Assembly: GCF_029223525.1 (NCBI RefSeq)
Contig: NZ_JARHTQ010000021.1
Span: 62,001 to 126,000 of the forward strand
Length of the DNA: 64,000 bases
Direction of reading: 5' to 3'
From: Streptantibioticus ferralitis
Lineage (GTDB): Bacteria; Actinomycetota; Actinomycetes; Streptomycetales; Streptomycetaceae
The notes beneath the pieces are model-generated. The model searched no databases, had not been told where the DNA came from, and saw only the letters and a list, made by a program, of their open reading frames with translations. Of the stretch, positions 49,624-57,136 are shown in pieces. Position 1 is the stretch's first letter, and every line of letters begins with the position of its first letter. The translations under genes and the position numbers were made by a program.

Positions 49624-50445
49624 TCACGGGTTGGCGTCCACTGCCGCCCGCTCGGCGAACACCCGCGCCGCCTTCGCGGTGACCGGCCCGGGCGCGCGCG
49701 GCAGTTCGCGGTCGTCCACCCGGTGCACCGCCTGCACATCGCGGGTCGACGAAGTCAGGAAGATCTCGTCGGCCGTCCCGAGCACATCGAGCGGCAGGTC
49801 GGCCTCGCGCGCGCCGGCCCAGTCGATCACCAGCCGACGGGTGATCCCGGCCAGGCAGCCGGAGTCCAGCGGCGGCGTGAGCAGTTCGCCCCCGAGGGCG
49901 ACGAACACATTGGTTCCGGTGCCCTCACAAAGCCGCCCTCGTGTGTTGCCGTAGACCGCCTCGCTGGCGCCGCGCTCCAGGGCGTAGGCGAGGGCGACGA
50001 CGTTCTCCCCGTAAGAGGTGGTCTTCAGCCCGGTGAGCGCGCCGTTCTCGTTGCGCGTCCAGGGGACGGTGACGATCGCCGTGGTGTCCGGCCGCCGACC
50101 CGTCTCTGCCAGCGCGACGACCAGCGTCGGATCGCCGTCGCCGCGGCGGGAGCCCAGCGGCGCTATCCCGCCGGTGTAGGTGATCCGCAACGCTCCGTAC
50201 GGCACCGGGTCGGCGTCGAGCACCGCGAGGCAGGCCTGGCGCACCCGCTCGCGGTCCGGCTCCGGCAGGCCGAGACCGCGCGCCGAGCGGGCCAGCCGCG
50301 CCAGATGCCGGTCCAGTGCGAACGCCGTCCCGGCTGTCACCTTGAGCGTCTCGAATACGCCATCGCCCACGGTCAGACCATGGTCAAGCGCGGACACCGC
50401 GGCACTGGCGGCGTCCCGCAGTTCGCCGTCGACCCAGATCTTCAC
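49624..50445 (-). CDS. PLP-dependent aminotransferase class IV (aminodeoxychorismate lyase-like)
   Basis: A 273-residue fold-type IV PLP enzyme. The PLP lysine is in TGLKTTSYGENVVA, with the EGTGTNVFV segment after it and EIFLTSSTRDVQAVHRVD near the C-terminus. It matches 4-amino-4-deoxychorismate lyase or related branched-chain/D-amino acid aminotransferases; the sequence does not decide among them. I chose GTG at 50445, 9 bp after GGAGG; a GTG at 50451 is only 3 bp from it. Confidence 0.9.
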   Translation of the reverse strand: MKIWVDGELRDAASAAVSALDHGLTVGDGVFETLKVTAGTAFALDRHLARLARSARGLGLPEPDRERVRQACLAVLDADPVPYGALRITYTGGIAPLGSRRGDGDPTLVVALAETGRRPDTTAIVTVPWTRNENGALTGLKTTSYGENVVALAYALERGASEAVYGNTRGRLCEGTGTNVFVALGGELLTPPLDSGCLAGITRRLVIDWAGAREADLPLDVLGTADEIFLTSSTRDVQAVHRVDDRELPRAPGPVTAKAARVFAERAAVDANP

Positions 50446-50534
50446 TGTCACCGTCCTCCGCTCATGCGGCCCCGTCCCTCCCGACGCTACCCCCGCTCAC
50501 CCTCTACCTGCCCGGCACGCTGCGGAAACGGAAT

Positions 50535-50562
50535 TTGAGCTGACGCGGAATTCCGCTAGAGT
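50535..50562 (+). promoter_or_regulatory. Promoter of the Gly-Cys-Val tRNA cluster
   Basis: TTGAGC (50535-50540) and TAGAGT (50557-50562) are separated by 16 bp, a good housekeeping-sigma match, and lie 72 bp before the first tRNA. GGAATTCCG palindromic sequence fills the spacer. Confidence 0.75.
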
Positions 50563-50633
50563 TCAACACGTCGCCGGGACGCGGAAGCGAACCGGCGGGG
50601 GGTCGATCCCAGATCACTCTGGGAGAGACACAT

Positions 50634-50706
50634 GCGGACGTGGCTCAGTTGGTAGAGCATCACCTTGCCAAGGTGAGGGTCGCGGGTTCGAATCCCGTCG
50701 TCCGCT
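50634..50706 (+). tRNA. tRNA-Gly (anticodon GCC)
   Basis: A 73-nt cloverleaf. Acceptor GCGGACG/CGTCCGC, D-arm GGCTCAGTTGGTAGAGC, anticodon stem TCACC/GGTGA with loop TTGCCAA giving GCC, T-arm CGGGTTCGAATCCCG, discriminator T. CCA is not encoded. It is the first of five tRNAs transcribed from 50535. Confidence 0.97.
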
Positions 50707-50732
50707 CGATGGGGGTCCTTGGATCCTCACGT

Positions 50733-50803
50733 GGTGGAGTGGCCGAGAGGCGAGGCAACGGCCTGCAAAGCCGTCTACACGGGTTCAAATCCCGTCTCCA
50801 CCT
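50733..50803 (+). tRNA. tRNA-Cys (anticodon GCA)
   Basis: A 71-nt cloverleaf. Acceptor GGTGGAG/CTCCACC, anticodon stem ACGGC/GCCGT with loop CTGCAAA giving GCA, T-arm CGGGTTCAAATCCCG, discriminator T. Only one base separates it from the following tRNA-Val. Confidence 0.96.
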
Positions 50804-50804
50804 C

Positions 50805-50876
50805 GGACGATTAGCTCAGCGGGAGAGCGCTTCCCTGACACGGAAGAGGTCACTGGTTCAATCCCAGTATCGTCCA
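50805..50876 (+). tRNA. tRNA-Val (anticodon GAC), copy 1
   Basis: A 72-nt cloverleaf. Acceptor GGACGAT/ATCGTCC, anticodon stem CTTCC/GGAAG with loop CTGACAC giving GAC, T-arm CTGGTTCAATCCCAG, discriminator A. The T-arm has TTCAATC, as is usual in this isoacceptor. Confidence 0.96.
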
Positions 50877-50917
50877 CTGAGTCCGTAAGGACTCGCGGTG
50901 CCCCAGCGGTACCACCC

Positions 50918-50989
50918 GCGCGATTAGCTCAGCGGGAGAGCGCTTCCCTGACACGGAAGAGGTCACTGGTTCAATCCCAGTATCGCGCA
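50918..50989 (+). tRNA. tRNA-Val (anticodon GAC), copy 2, variant acceptor stem
   Basis: Identical to copy 1 except in the acceptor stem, which reads GCGCGAT/ATCGCGC: pairs 2-71 and 3-70 are changed on both strands (G-C to C-G and A-U to G-C), so pairing is preserved. Anticodon GAC, discriminator A. Confidence 0.95.
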
Positions 50990-51017
50990 CGCGGCCCCTA
51001 CCAGGGCCTGGGTACAA

Positions 51018-51089
51018 GGACGATTAGCTCAGCGGGAGAGCGCTTCCCTGACACGGAAGAGGTCACTGGTTCAATCCCAGTATCGTCCA
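51018..51089 (+). tRNA. tRNA-Val (anticodon GAC), copy 3
   Basis: Identical over 72 nt to copy 1 at 50805-50876: acceptor GGACGAT/ATCGTCC, anticodon GAC, discriminator A. It is followed by a terminator hairpin at 51101-51131, the end of the tRNA unit. Confidence 0.96.
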
Positions 51090-51100
51090 CACCGCAGCAC

Positions 51101-51131
51101 CGAGGGCCGGAGCATTTCGCTCCGGCCCTCG
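51101..51131 (+). terminator. Terminator of the tRNA cluster
   Basis: CGAGGGCCGGAGC (51101-51113) pairs over 13 bp with GCTCCGGCCCTCG (51119-51131) around ATTTC, followed by GTCGTTT. It is 12 bp after the last tRNA. Confidence 0.9.
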
Positions 51132-51160
51132 GTCGTTTCGCCTCCGTCCAGGGAAAACCG

Positions 51161-51197
51161 CGGGGCCCGGACACCTCCCCCAGGTGTCCGGGCCCCG
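51161..51197 (-). terminator. Terminator of the small membrane protein gene
   Basis: CGGGGCCCGGACACCT (51161-51176) and AGGTGTCCGGGCCCCG (51182-51197) form a perfect 16-bp stem with loop CCCCC. It lies downstream of the leftward gene at 51282-51488 and next to the tRNA terminator, so the two convergent units each have one. Confidence 0.85.
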
Positions 51198-51281
51198 TGC
51201 CGCCCGTTTCGCCCCCCGTCCCCACGGGGTCCTGTCGCCGGTTTCCCGCCCGGGCCGCTCTCCCGGACCTCGAACGCTTAG

Positions 51282-51488
51282 TCAGCGCCCCATCAACCCA
51301 GCTACGGACGACGCTTGTACGACCACGGCGTGCCAGCCGCCGCAGGCCACGGCGAGAAGCACCGCCAGCGGGGCGGCCATCGCTACGGCCACCAGCGGAT
51401 GCCGGGTTCCCGTCCGGCTCTCCGCAGGCAGCGCGGCGGACCTCAGCTCACGTACACGCTTGATCGCACGTACCGCCGTGTCCGTCAT
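51282..51488 (-). CDS. Small membrane protein of unknown function
   Basis: A 68-residue protein. A basic N-terminus (TDTAVRAIKRVRELRSA) precedes a hydrophobic stretch HPLVAVAMAAPLAVLLAVACGGW that can form one helix, and a short hydrophobic tail. The ATG at 51488 has GGGGGAG upstream. A longer frame exists, but its upstream codons have no coding character. Function unknown. Confidence 0.65.
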   Translation of the reverse strand: MTDTAVRAIKRVRELRSAALPAESRTGTRHPLVAVAMAAPLAVLLAVACGGWHAVVVQASSVAGLMGR

Positions 51489-51795
51489 GGCTGCTCCCCC
51501 TGACCCTTCTCTTCCGCACCGTGATCGTTCGCTTTGATCATTCGCTCTGATCGCTCGCTTTGGCAGCGGCGGGCGTCTGACCTCGGGGGACGAGCGCTCC
51601 GCCCGCCGCATGACCTCAACACTAGGCGCGCGGGGCCACCCGGTCGTCATGCCCTCGTACAGCTTCACTGGCCTCCCCGAGGATGACGCCGGAGCTGCGC
51701 GAATACTCCCCTGGTTGGAGACGCGTACCCCAACCCCCCGGGGGGATCCCCGAGGGGGTGTCCCGGGGGTACGCCGCGGCGACTGCCAACCGACG

Positions 51796-52038
51796 CTATG
51801 CGCCGCCCTCTTCTTCCGCGTCCTCCCGGGGTATCGGCTGCTCGACGAGCGCGAGCACCCGGTTCGCCATGAACCTCGCGGTCCGCACCACGGATCCGCT
51901 CCTGGTGACTTCACTCACTTCGACCACTCCCCGGCGCACCGCGGTCTCCACCCGCCGTCCGGCCCTGGTGGCCACCACTTCGTAGGTACGGGTGGTGTCC
52001 CCGGCATCCACCACTATCTCGACACGATCACCTTTCAT
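51796..52038 (-). CDS. Small conserved hypothetical protein
   Basis: An 80-residue, beta-rich protein (KGDRVEIVVDAGDTTRTYEVVATRAGRRVETAVRRGVVEVSEV) with a short helix (RFMANRVLALVEQ) and an acidic tail (REDAEEEGGA). It has no signal peptide or membrane segment. The ATG at 52038 follows GGGGG. It diverges from the kinase gene. The fold may be a small beta-barrel; no function can be assigned. Confidence 0.75.
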   Translation of the reverse strand: MKGDRVEIVVDAGDTTRTYEVVATRAGRRVETAVRRGVVEVSEVTRSGSVVRTARFMANRVLALVEQPIPREDAEEEGGA

Positions 52039-52317
52039 GCCGTCAATCCCCCTATTTCGACGGTCCGTTGGCGACATGGGGCGGCGGCGCGGCCATCCGG
52101 CGGCGTACCGATCCCCACCTGTCCAGGATCCCACCCACCACTGACAATCCGTCCGCTGACGCGTGCGGCGCCTCTCCGCGTCCCGGCCGGTCAGTCCGTA
52201 AGCTGTGCCTCGTCAGACGGGGACCGGGCGGGTGTCACACGGCGCGCAGCGCCTCCATCGAGGGCGATGGTGGGCGAAGGGCGGGCAGGGCCTCCCCACC
52301 GGAGGTAGGGGAAGGAC

Positions 52318-53652
52318 ATGGCGATGATGCGGCTCCGGCGAGAGGATCCGCGTGTCGTCGGCTCGTTCCGGCTGCACAGGCGGCTCGGCGCCGGCGGGAT
52401 GGGCGTGGTCTACCTGGGCGCCGACAAGCGCGGGCAGCGGGTGGCGTTGAAGGTGATCCGTCCGGAGTTGGCGGAGGATCAGGAGTTCCGGCAGCGGTTC
52501 GCCCGTGAGGTGTCCGCGGCCCGCCGGATCCGCGGTGGCTGCACGGCGCGTCTGGTGGCCGCCGATCTCGACGCGGACCGGCCGTGGTTCGCCACCCAGT
52601 ACGTGCCGGGCCCCTCGCTGTACGACAAGGTCAGCTCGGAGGGGCCGCTGCCGGCCGCCGAGGTCGCCGCCATCGGTGCCGCCCTGGCCGAGGGGCTGGT
52701 GGCGGTGCACGACGCCGGGGTGGTGCACCGCGATCTCAAGCCGTCGAACATCCTGCTCTCCCCCAAGGGCCCGCGCATCATCGACTTCGGCATCGCATGG
52801 GCGACCGGGGCCAGCACGCTGACGCATGTCGGTACCGCGGTCGGCTCGCCCGGCTTCCTGGCCCCCGAGCAGGTGCGCGGTGCGGCGGTCACCCCGGCGA
52901 CGGACGTGTTCGCCTTCGGTGCGACGCTCTCCTACGCGGCCGCCGCCGACTCCCCCTTCGGACAGGGCAGTTCGGAGGTCATGCTGTACCGGGTGGTGCA
53001 CGAGGAACCGGACCTGCGGGGGGTACCGGACTCGCTGGCACCGCTGGTGCACGCCTGTCTGGCGAAGGAGCCGCAGGACCGGCCGAGCACGGCCCGGCTG
53101 GCGGAGCGGCTTTCGGAGATCGCCGCCCGGGAGGCGCGGGGGCTGGACGCGGTACGGCGGGACGGCGGAACGCTGCCGAAGGCTCCGGGTCCGCGGTCCG
53201 AGCGGCCGGTCGGCCGACGCGCACAGGAGTACGCCGACCAGCGCACCGAGCGACGCCCGGTAGGCCCCGAGGCGGCCTCCGGACGCAGCACGGCCCGTAC
53301 CGCCTCGCCGCGCACTCCGGTGCCCAGGGCCACGACGGGCCGATCCGGCGTCCGGCCGCCGCAGCGCACGCCCGCGGCCCGCCCACCCTCGGGGCGCCAT
53401 CCGGCGGGGCCCCCGGCCGCCCAGCGGCCGTCGACGGCGCGCTCGTCGGCGCAGCGCGGCCCGGCGGCTCGCCGGACCGGTCGCCCCGACGGCAGGCTGC
53501 TGCGGCAGCGGCTGATCGTCTTCGTGACGGTCACGCTGCTGGTCGCGCTGGGCATCGCGGTGGCACAAGGCTGCCAGGGGCCCGCGCGCGGTTTGGGTCG
53601 GGGCGGGCCGCCCACGATCGGGGCCACCCAGTCGGGCGGCGCGCTCCCGTAG
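52318..53652 (+). CDS. Membrane-anchored Ser/Thr protein kinase (Hanks type)
   Basis: A 444-residue kinase. Gly-rich loop LGAGGMGVVY (~24-32), catalytic lysine K45 (ALKV), HRDLKPSN catalytic loop, DFG metal motif and APEQ segment are intact, so it should be active. Residues ~270-398 are a Pro/Ala/Arg-rich juxtamembrane linker, followed by one helix (RLIVFVTVTLLVALGIAVAQG, ~398-418) and a short ~25-residue external tail. It has no PASTA or other sensor domain. The ATG at 52318 or 52324 is possible. Signal and targets are unknown. Confidence 0.93.
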   Translation: MAMMRLRREDPRVVGSFRLHRRLGAGGMGVVYLGADKRGQRVALKVIRPELAEDQEFRQRFAREVSAARRIRGGCTARLVAADLDADRPWFATQYVPGPSLYDKVSSEGPLPAAEVAAIGAALAEGLVAVHDAGVVHRDLKPSNILLSPKGPRIIDFGIAWATGASTLTHVGTAVGSPGFLAPEQVRGAAVTPATDVFAFGATLSYAAAADSPFGQGSSEVMLYRVVHEEPDLRGVPDSLAPLVHACLAKEPQDRPSTARLAERLSEIAAREARGLDAVRRDGGTLPKAPGPRSERPVGRRAQEYADQRTERRPVGPEAASGRSTARTASPRTPVPRATTGRSGVRPPQRTPAARPPSGRHPAGPPAAQRPSTARSSAQRGPAARRTGRPDGRLLRQRLIVFVTVTLLVALGIAVAQGCQGPARGLGRGGPPTIGATQSGGALP

Positions 53653-53856
53653 TCCCGCTCGGTGCCTGTTCGGCGAGGTCTTGGTTGGGGACGGCGGGTT
53701 CTGGGGTCGCCAGTCCACCCCGTCGTGGTTGCCCGGAGTCGCGGCGGACGTCGTGGCGCGAGCCCCCGGCTGACCGGCGGCGTCGAACCCGCCGCGGTCC
53801 GTGACCGAATTCCATCGGAAGGGCCCCTGGCGCGGGCGTCATCGCGGCGGTAGGTT

Positions 53857-53870
53857 TCCAAGCGCTTGCT
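53857..53870 (+). promoter_or_regulatory. CAAG-n2-CTTG palindrome (TetR/KstR2-like operator)
   Basis: CAAGCGCTTG (53859-53868) is a perfect palindrome 24 bp before the first acyl-CoA dehydrogenase start. The KstR2 motif of mycobacteria is AnCAAGnnCTTGnT; here the core and the 3' T agree while the 5' A is a T. A TetR-type repressor of lipid or steroid genes is the likeliest binder. No such regulator gene is in the window. Confidence 0.5.
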
Positions 53871-53892
53871 TAGTTCAGGGAGGACGCGGCGT

Positions 53893-55095
53893 ATGACGAC
53901 CACCGACCGGACCGGGCCTGACGCGGCGGAACTGCGCCGCCGGGTCCGCGCGCTACTCGACACGCACGACCCGGCGGCCACCGAGCGGCTGGAGTTCCTC
54001 CGTGCCCGCTTCGACGCCGGGCTGGCCTGGGTGCACTTTCCGCCCGGGCTCGGCGGACTGGGGGCGCCGCGCGCCCTGCAGGGCGTGGTGGACGCGGAGT
54101 TGGCGGCTGCCGGTGCCCCGGACAACGACCCGCGCAGGATCGGCATCGGCCTCGGCATGGCCGCCCCGACCATCCTGCGGTACGGAACCGATGGGCAGCG
54201 GGGGCGCTTCCTGCGGCCGTTGTGGCTCGGCGAGGAGGTGTGGTGCCAGCTGTTCAGCGAGCCGGGCGCGGGCTCCGACCTCGCGGGGCTCGCCACCCGT
54301 GCGGTGCGCGATGGCGACGAATGGGTGGTGACCGGGCAGAAGGTCTGGACGTCCAACGCGCACAACGCCCGTTGGGCGATCCTCATCGCACGGACCGACC
54401 CCGAAGCGCCCAAGCATCGCGGCATCACCTACTTCATCTGCGATATGACCGATCCGGGCGTCGAGGTCCGGCCGCTACGGCAGATCACCGGCGAGGCGGA
54501 GTTCAACGAGGTCTTCCTGACCGAGGTGCGGATCCCGGACACCCTTCGGCTCGGCGAGGTCGGCGACGGCTGGCGGGTCGCGCAGACCACGCTGATGAAC
54601 GAGCGGATGGCGATCGGCGGTTTGGCACTCCCCCGCGAGGGCGGCATGATCGGCGGCGCCGTCGCGACCTGGCGCGAACGCCCCGAACTGCGCACGCCCG
54701 AACTGCACGACCGGCTGTTGCGGCTGTGGGTCGACTCCGAGGTCGCACGGCTCAGCACGCAGCGGGTGCGCCAGCAACTGGCGATGGGCGCGCCGGGCCC
54801 CGAGGGCTCGGGGATGAAACTCGCCTTCGCCCGCCTCAACCAGGCGATCAGCGGCCTGGAGTTGGAGCTGCTCGGCGAGGACGGGCTCCGCTACGGCGAC
54901 TGGACGAACAACCGCCCGGAGACGGTCGACTTCTACGGCCGCGACGCGGGATACCGCTATCTCCGTGCCAAGGGCAACTCCATCGAGGGCGGGACCTCGG
55001 AGATCCTGCGCAACATCATCGCGGAGCGGGTGCTCGGCCTGCCCAGCGAACCGCGTACCGACAAGGACGTCGCCTGGAAGGACCTGCCCCGATGA
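53893..55095 (+). CDS. Acyl-CoA dehydrogenase, subunit 1 of a pair
   Basis: A 400-residue flavoenzyme that oxidises acyl-CoA to enoyl-CoA. It has the standard signatures CQLFSEPGAGSDLAGL, VTGQKVWTSNAH (FAD binding) and, near the C-terminus, the conserved KGNSIEGGTSEILRNIIAERVLGLP with the EGGTS segment. It contrasts with its partner, which lacks these. The ATG at 53893 has GGGAGG upstream. The stop overlaps the next gene's ATG (ATGA), which suggests a fixed-stoichiometry complex. Confidence 0.93.
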   Translation: MTTTDRTGPDAAELRRRVRALLDTHDPAATERLEFLRARFDAGLAWVHFPPGLGGLGAPRALQGVVDAELAAAGAPDNDPRRIGIGLGMAAPTILRYGTDGQRGRFLRPLWLGEEVWCQLFSEPGAGSDLAGLATRAVRDGDEWVVTGQKVWTSNAHNARWAILIARTDPEAPKHRGITYFICDMTDPGVEVRPLRQITGEAEFNEVFLTEVRIPDTLRLGEVGDGWRVAQTTLMNERMAIGGLALPREGGMIGGAVATWRERPELRTPELHDRLLRLWVDSEVARLSTQRVRQQLAMGAPGPEGSGMKLAFARLNQAISGLELELLGEDGLRYGDWTNNRPETVDFYGRDAGYRYLRAKGNSIEGGTSEILRNIIAERVLGLPSEPRTDKDVAWKDLPR

Positions 55096-56228
55096 CCGCC
55101 GATGACCTTGACCTGCTGTACTCCGATGTCGAGCAGGACCTGCGCTCGGCGGTTCGGGACCTGTTGACCGACCGCTGCCCGGCCTCGTCAGTACTGGCGC
55201 GCTGCGACAGCGACACGCCGTACGATCTGGGCCTTTGGCGGACGCTTGCGGTGCAGCTCGGTCTGGCAGGACTGCTGGTGCCGGAGAAGCTGGGCGGCCA
55301 GGGCGCCTCGGCCCGGGAAGTCGGCGTCGTACTGGAGGAGTTGGGCGGCGCGGTGGCTCCGGTGCCGTTCCTCGGTAGTGCCGTGCTGGCCACGAGTGCG
55401 CTGCTCGGCTGCGACACCGGCGACGGGCGTGTCGCGGCGCTGCTCGGGCGGCTGGCGTCGGGCGAGTCGACGGCCGCGCTCGCCGTGCCGCTGTCGACGG
55501 CACCTGGCGGCGCGTTCCCGACGGGGGTACGGGTGGACGCGGACGGTGTGTTGAGCGGGCGCGTCACCAGTGTTGCCGACGCCACGGTGGCGGACGCGCT
55601 GGTCGTGCCGGCCGTCGGCCCCGACGGGCCGGCGCTGTACGAGGTCGCGGCCGACATGCCCGGTGTAAGGATCGCCGCCGCGACGCCGCTGGACCTGACC
55701 CGGCCCATCGCCGACATCGAGTTCGAGGCGGCTGCGGGCGGGCTGCTCGCCGGTGCGCGGACCGCCACCGCCGCACTGGACGGCGCGCTGCTGACCGGCG
55801 CCGGACTGCTCGCCTCCGAACAGCTCGGCGTGGCGCAGTGGTGCCTGGACGAGACCGTCAACCACCTCGGCCAGCGGCGGCAGTTCGGGCGTGTCGTGGG
55901 ATCCTTCCAAGCGCTCAAGCACCGGCTGGCGGACGTCTGGCTGGAGGTCGTCTCCGCACGCGCCGCCGCCCGGGCCGCCGCCGACGCGTTGGCGAAGACC
56001 GCGCCCGACACCGCTCTGCTGGTAGCGGTGGCCCAGGCCTACTGCGCACCGGTCGCGGTGCGCGCGGCGGAGGAGTGCGTACAGCTGCACGGCGGCATCG
56101 GTATGACCTGGGAACACCCCGCCCACCTCTACCTCAAGCGCGCCAAGGCCAGCGAGATCGCGCTGGGTACGCCGGGGCGCCATCGGGCGGCTCTCGCCGC
56201 GTTGGCGGACCTTCCCGCGGCCGGGTGA
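55092..56228 (+). CDS. Acyl-CoA dehydrogenase, subunit 2 of a pair
   Basis: A 378-residue acyl-CoA dehydrogenase family protein of a divergent type. LGLAGLLVPEKLGGQGASAREVGVVLEELG is the N-terminal helical signature; QRRQFGRVVGSFQALKHRLADV and QLHGGIGMTWEHPAHLYLKRAK are the C-terminal ones. The central FAD-contact segment is weaker than in its neighbour. Adjacent dissimilar pairs of this sort form alpha2beta2 enzymes in mycobacterial sterol side-chain degradation, so one flavin site per heterodimer is plausible; the substrate here is unknown. Confidence 0.92.
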   Translation: MTADDLDLLYSDVEQDLRSAVRDLLTDRCPASSVLARCDSDTPYDLGLWRTLAVQLGLAGLLVPEKLGGQGASAREVGVVLEELGGAVAPVPFLGSAVLATSALLGCDTGDGRVAALLGRLASGESTAALAVPLSTAPGGAFPTGVRVDADGVLSGRVTSVADATVADALVVPAVGPDGPALYEVAADMPGVRIAAATPLDLTRPIADIEFEAAAGGLLAGARTATAALDGALLTGAGLLASEQLGVAQWCLDETVNHLGQRRQFGRVVGSFQALKHRLADVWLEVVSARAAARAAADALAKTAPDTALLVAVAQAYCAPVAVRAAEECVQLHGGIGMTWEHPAHLYLKRAKASEIALGTPGRHRAALAALADLPAAG

Positions 56229-56264
56229 TGCGTGCGGGGGCTTCGCGGACGCGAAGCCCCCGCC

Positions 56265-57083
56265 TCAGGCCACCGGACGCCCGGCCGTCACCGCGTAGAA
56301 GGCCACGGCCGCCGCGGCGCCGACGTTCAGCGAGTCCACCCCGTGCGCCATCGGGATGCGCACCCACTGGTCCGCGGCCACCAGCGCCCGGGTGGACAGA
56401 CCTTCGCCCTCGGCGCCGAGCATCAGCGCCACCCGGTCCATGCGGTGCGGCGCGACGACGTCGATGTCCTCGGCCTTCTCGTCGGGCGTGAGGGCCAGCA
56501 GCCGGAAACCGCCCTCCCGTACCGCCTCCAGATCGCGCGGCCAGTGCTCCAACCGCGCGTAGGGGACGGAGAAGACGGCGCCCATCGACACCTTGACCGA
56601 ACGGCGGTAGAGCGGATCCGCGCAGTCCGGGGAGAGCAGAACGGCGTCCATGCCGAGCGCCGCGGCGCTCCGGAACACGGCACCGATGTTGGTGTGATCG
56701 TTCACCGCTTCCATGACCACGACGCGCCGTGCGCCGGCCAGCAGCTCGTCCGCCCCCGGCAGGGTCTTGCGCTGCATCGAGGCGAGCGCGCCGCGATGGA
56801 CGTGGTAGCCGGTGACCTGCTCGGCGAGTTCCGGGCTCACCGCGTAGACGGGCGCCGGGACCTCGTCGATGACGTCGCGCATCGTGTCGACCCACTTCGC
56901 CGACAGCAGCATCGACCGCATCTGGTAACCGGCTTGCCGGGCGCGCCGGATGACCTTCTCGCCCTCGGCGATGAACAGGCCCTCGGCCGGTTCGCGCCGC
57001 CGCCTCAGCTCCACATCCGTCAGGGAGGTGTAGTCGCGCAGGCGCGGGTCGGCGGGGTCGTCGATCGTGATGAGCTCAGCCAC
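56265..57083 (-). CDS. TrmH/SpoU family RNA 2'-O-methyltransferase
   Basis: A 272-residue methyltransferase. An N-terminal L30e-like substrate-binding part (EPAEGLFIAEGEKVIRRA) precedes a SPOUT knot with motifs NDHTNIGAVFRSA, LMLGAEGEGLS and IPMAHGVDSLNVGAAAAVAFY. It should methylate a ribose in rRNA or tRNA; in streptomycetes related proteins confer thiostrepton or other antibiotic resistance, but nothing here indicates that. The GTG at 57083 is the only reasonable start. It lies between the dehydrogenase pair and the SUMT gene. Confidence 0.93.
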   Translation of the reverse strand: MAELITIDDPADPRLRDYTSLTDVELRRRREPAEGLFIAEGEKVIRRARQAGYQMRSMLLSAKWVDTMRDVIDEVPAPVYAVSPELAEQVTGYHVHRGALASMQRKTLPGADELLAGARRVVVMEAVNDHTNIGAVFRSAAALGMDAVLLSPDCADPLYRRSVKVSMGAVFSVPYARLEHWPRDLEAVREGGFRLLALTPDEKAEDIDVVAPHRMDRVALMLGAEGEGLSTRALVAADQWVRIPMAHGVDSLNVGAAAAVAFYAVTAGRPVA

Positions 57084-57136
57084 AGGGTGATACTGCCTTG
57101 TCCCGCTTACGGTGCCAACGCCCGGGGTGACCCGAG

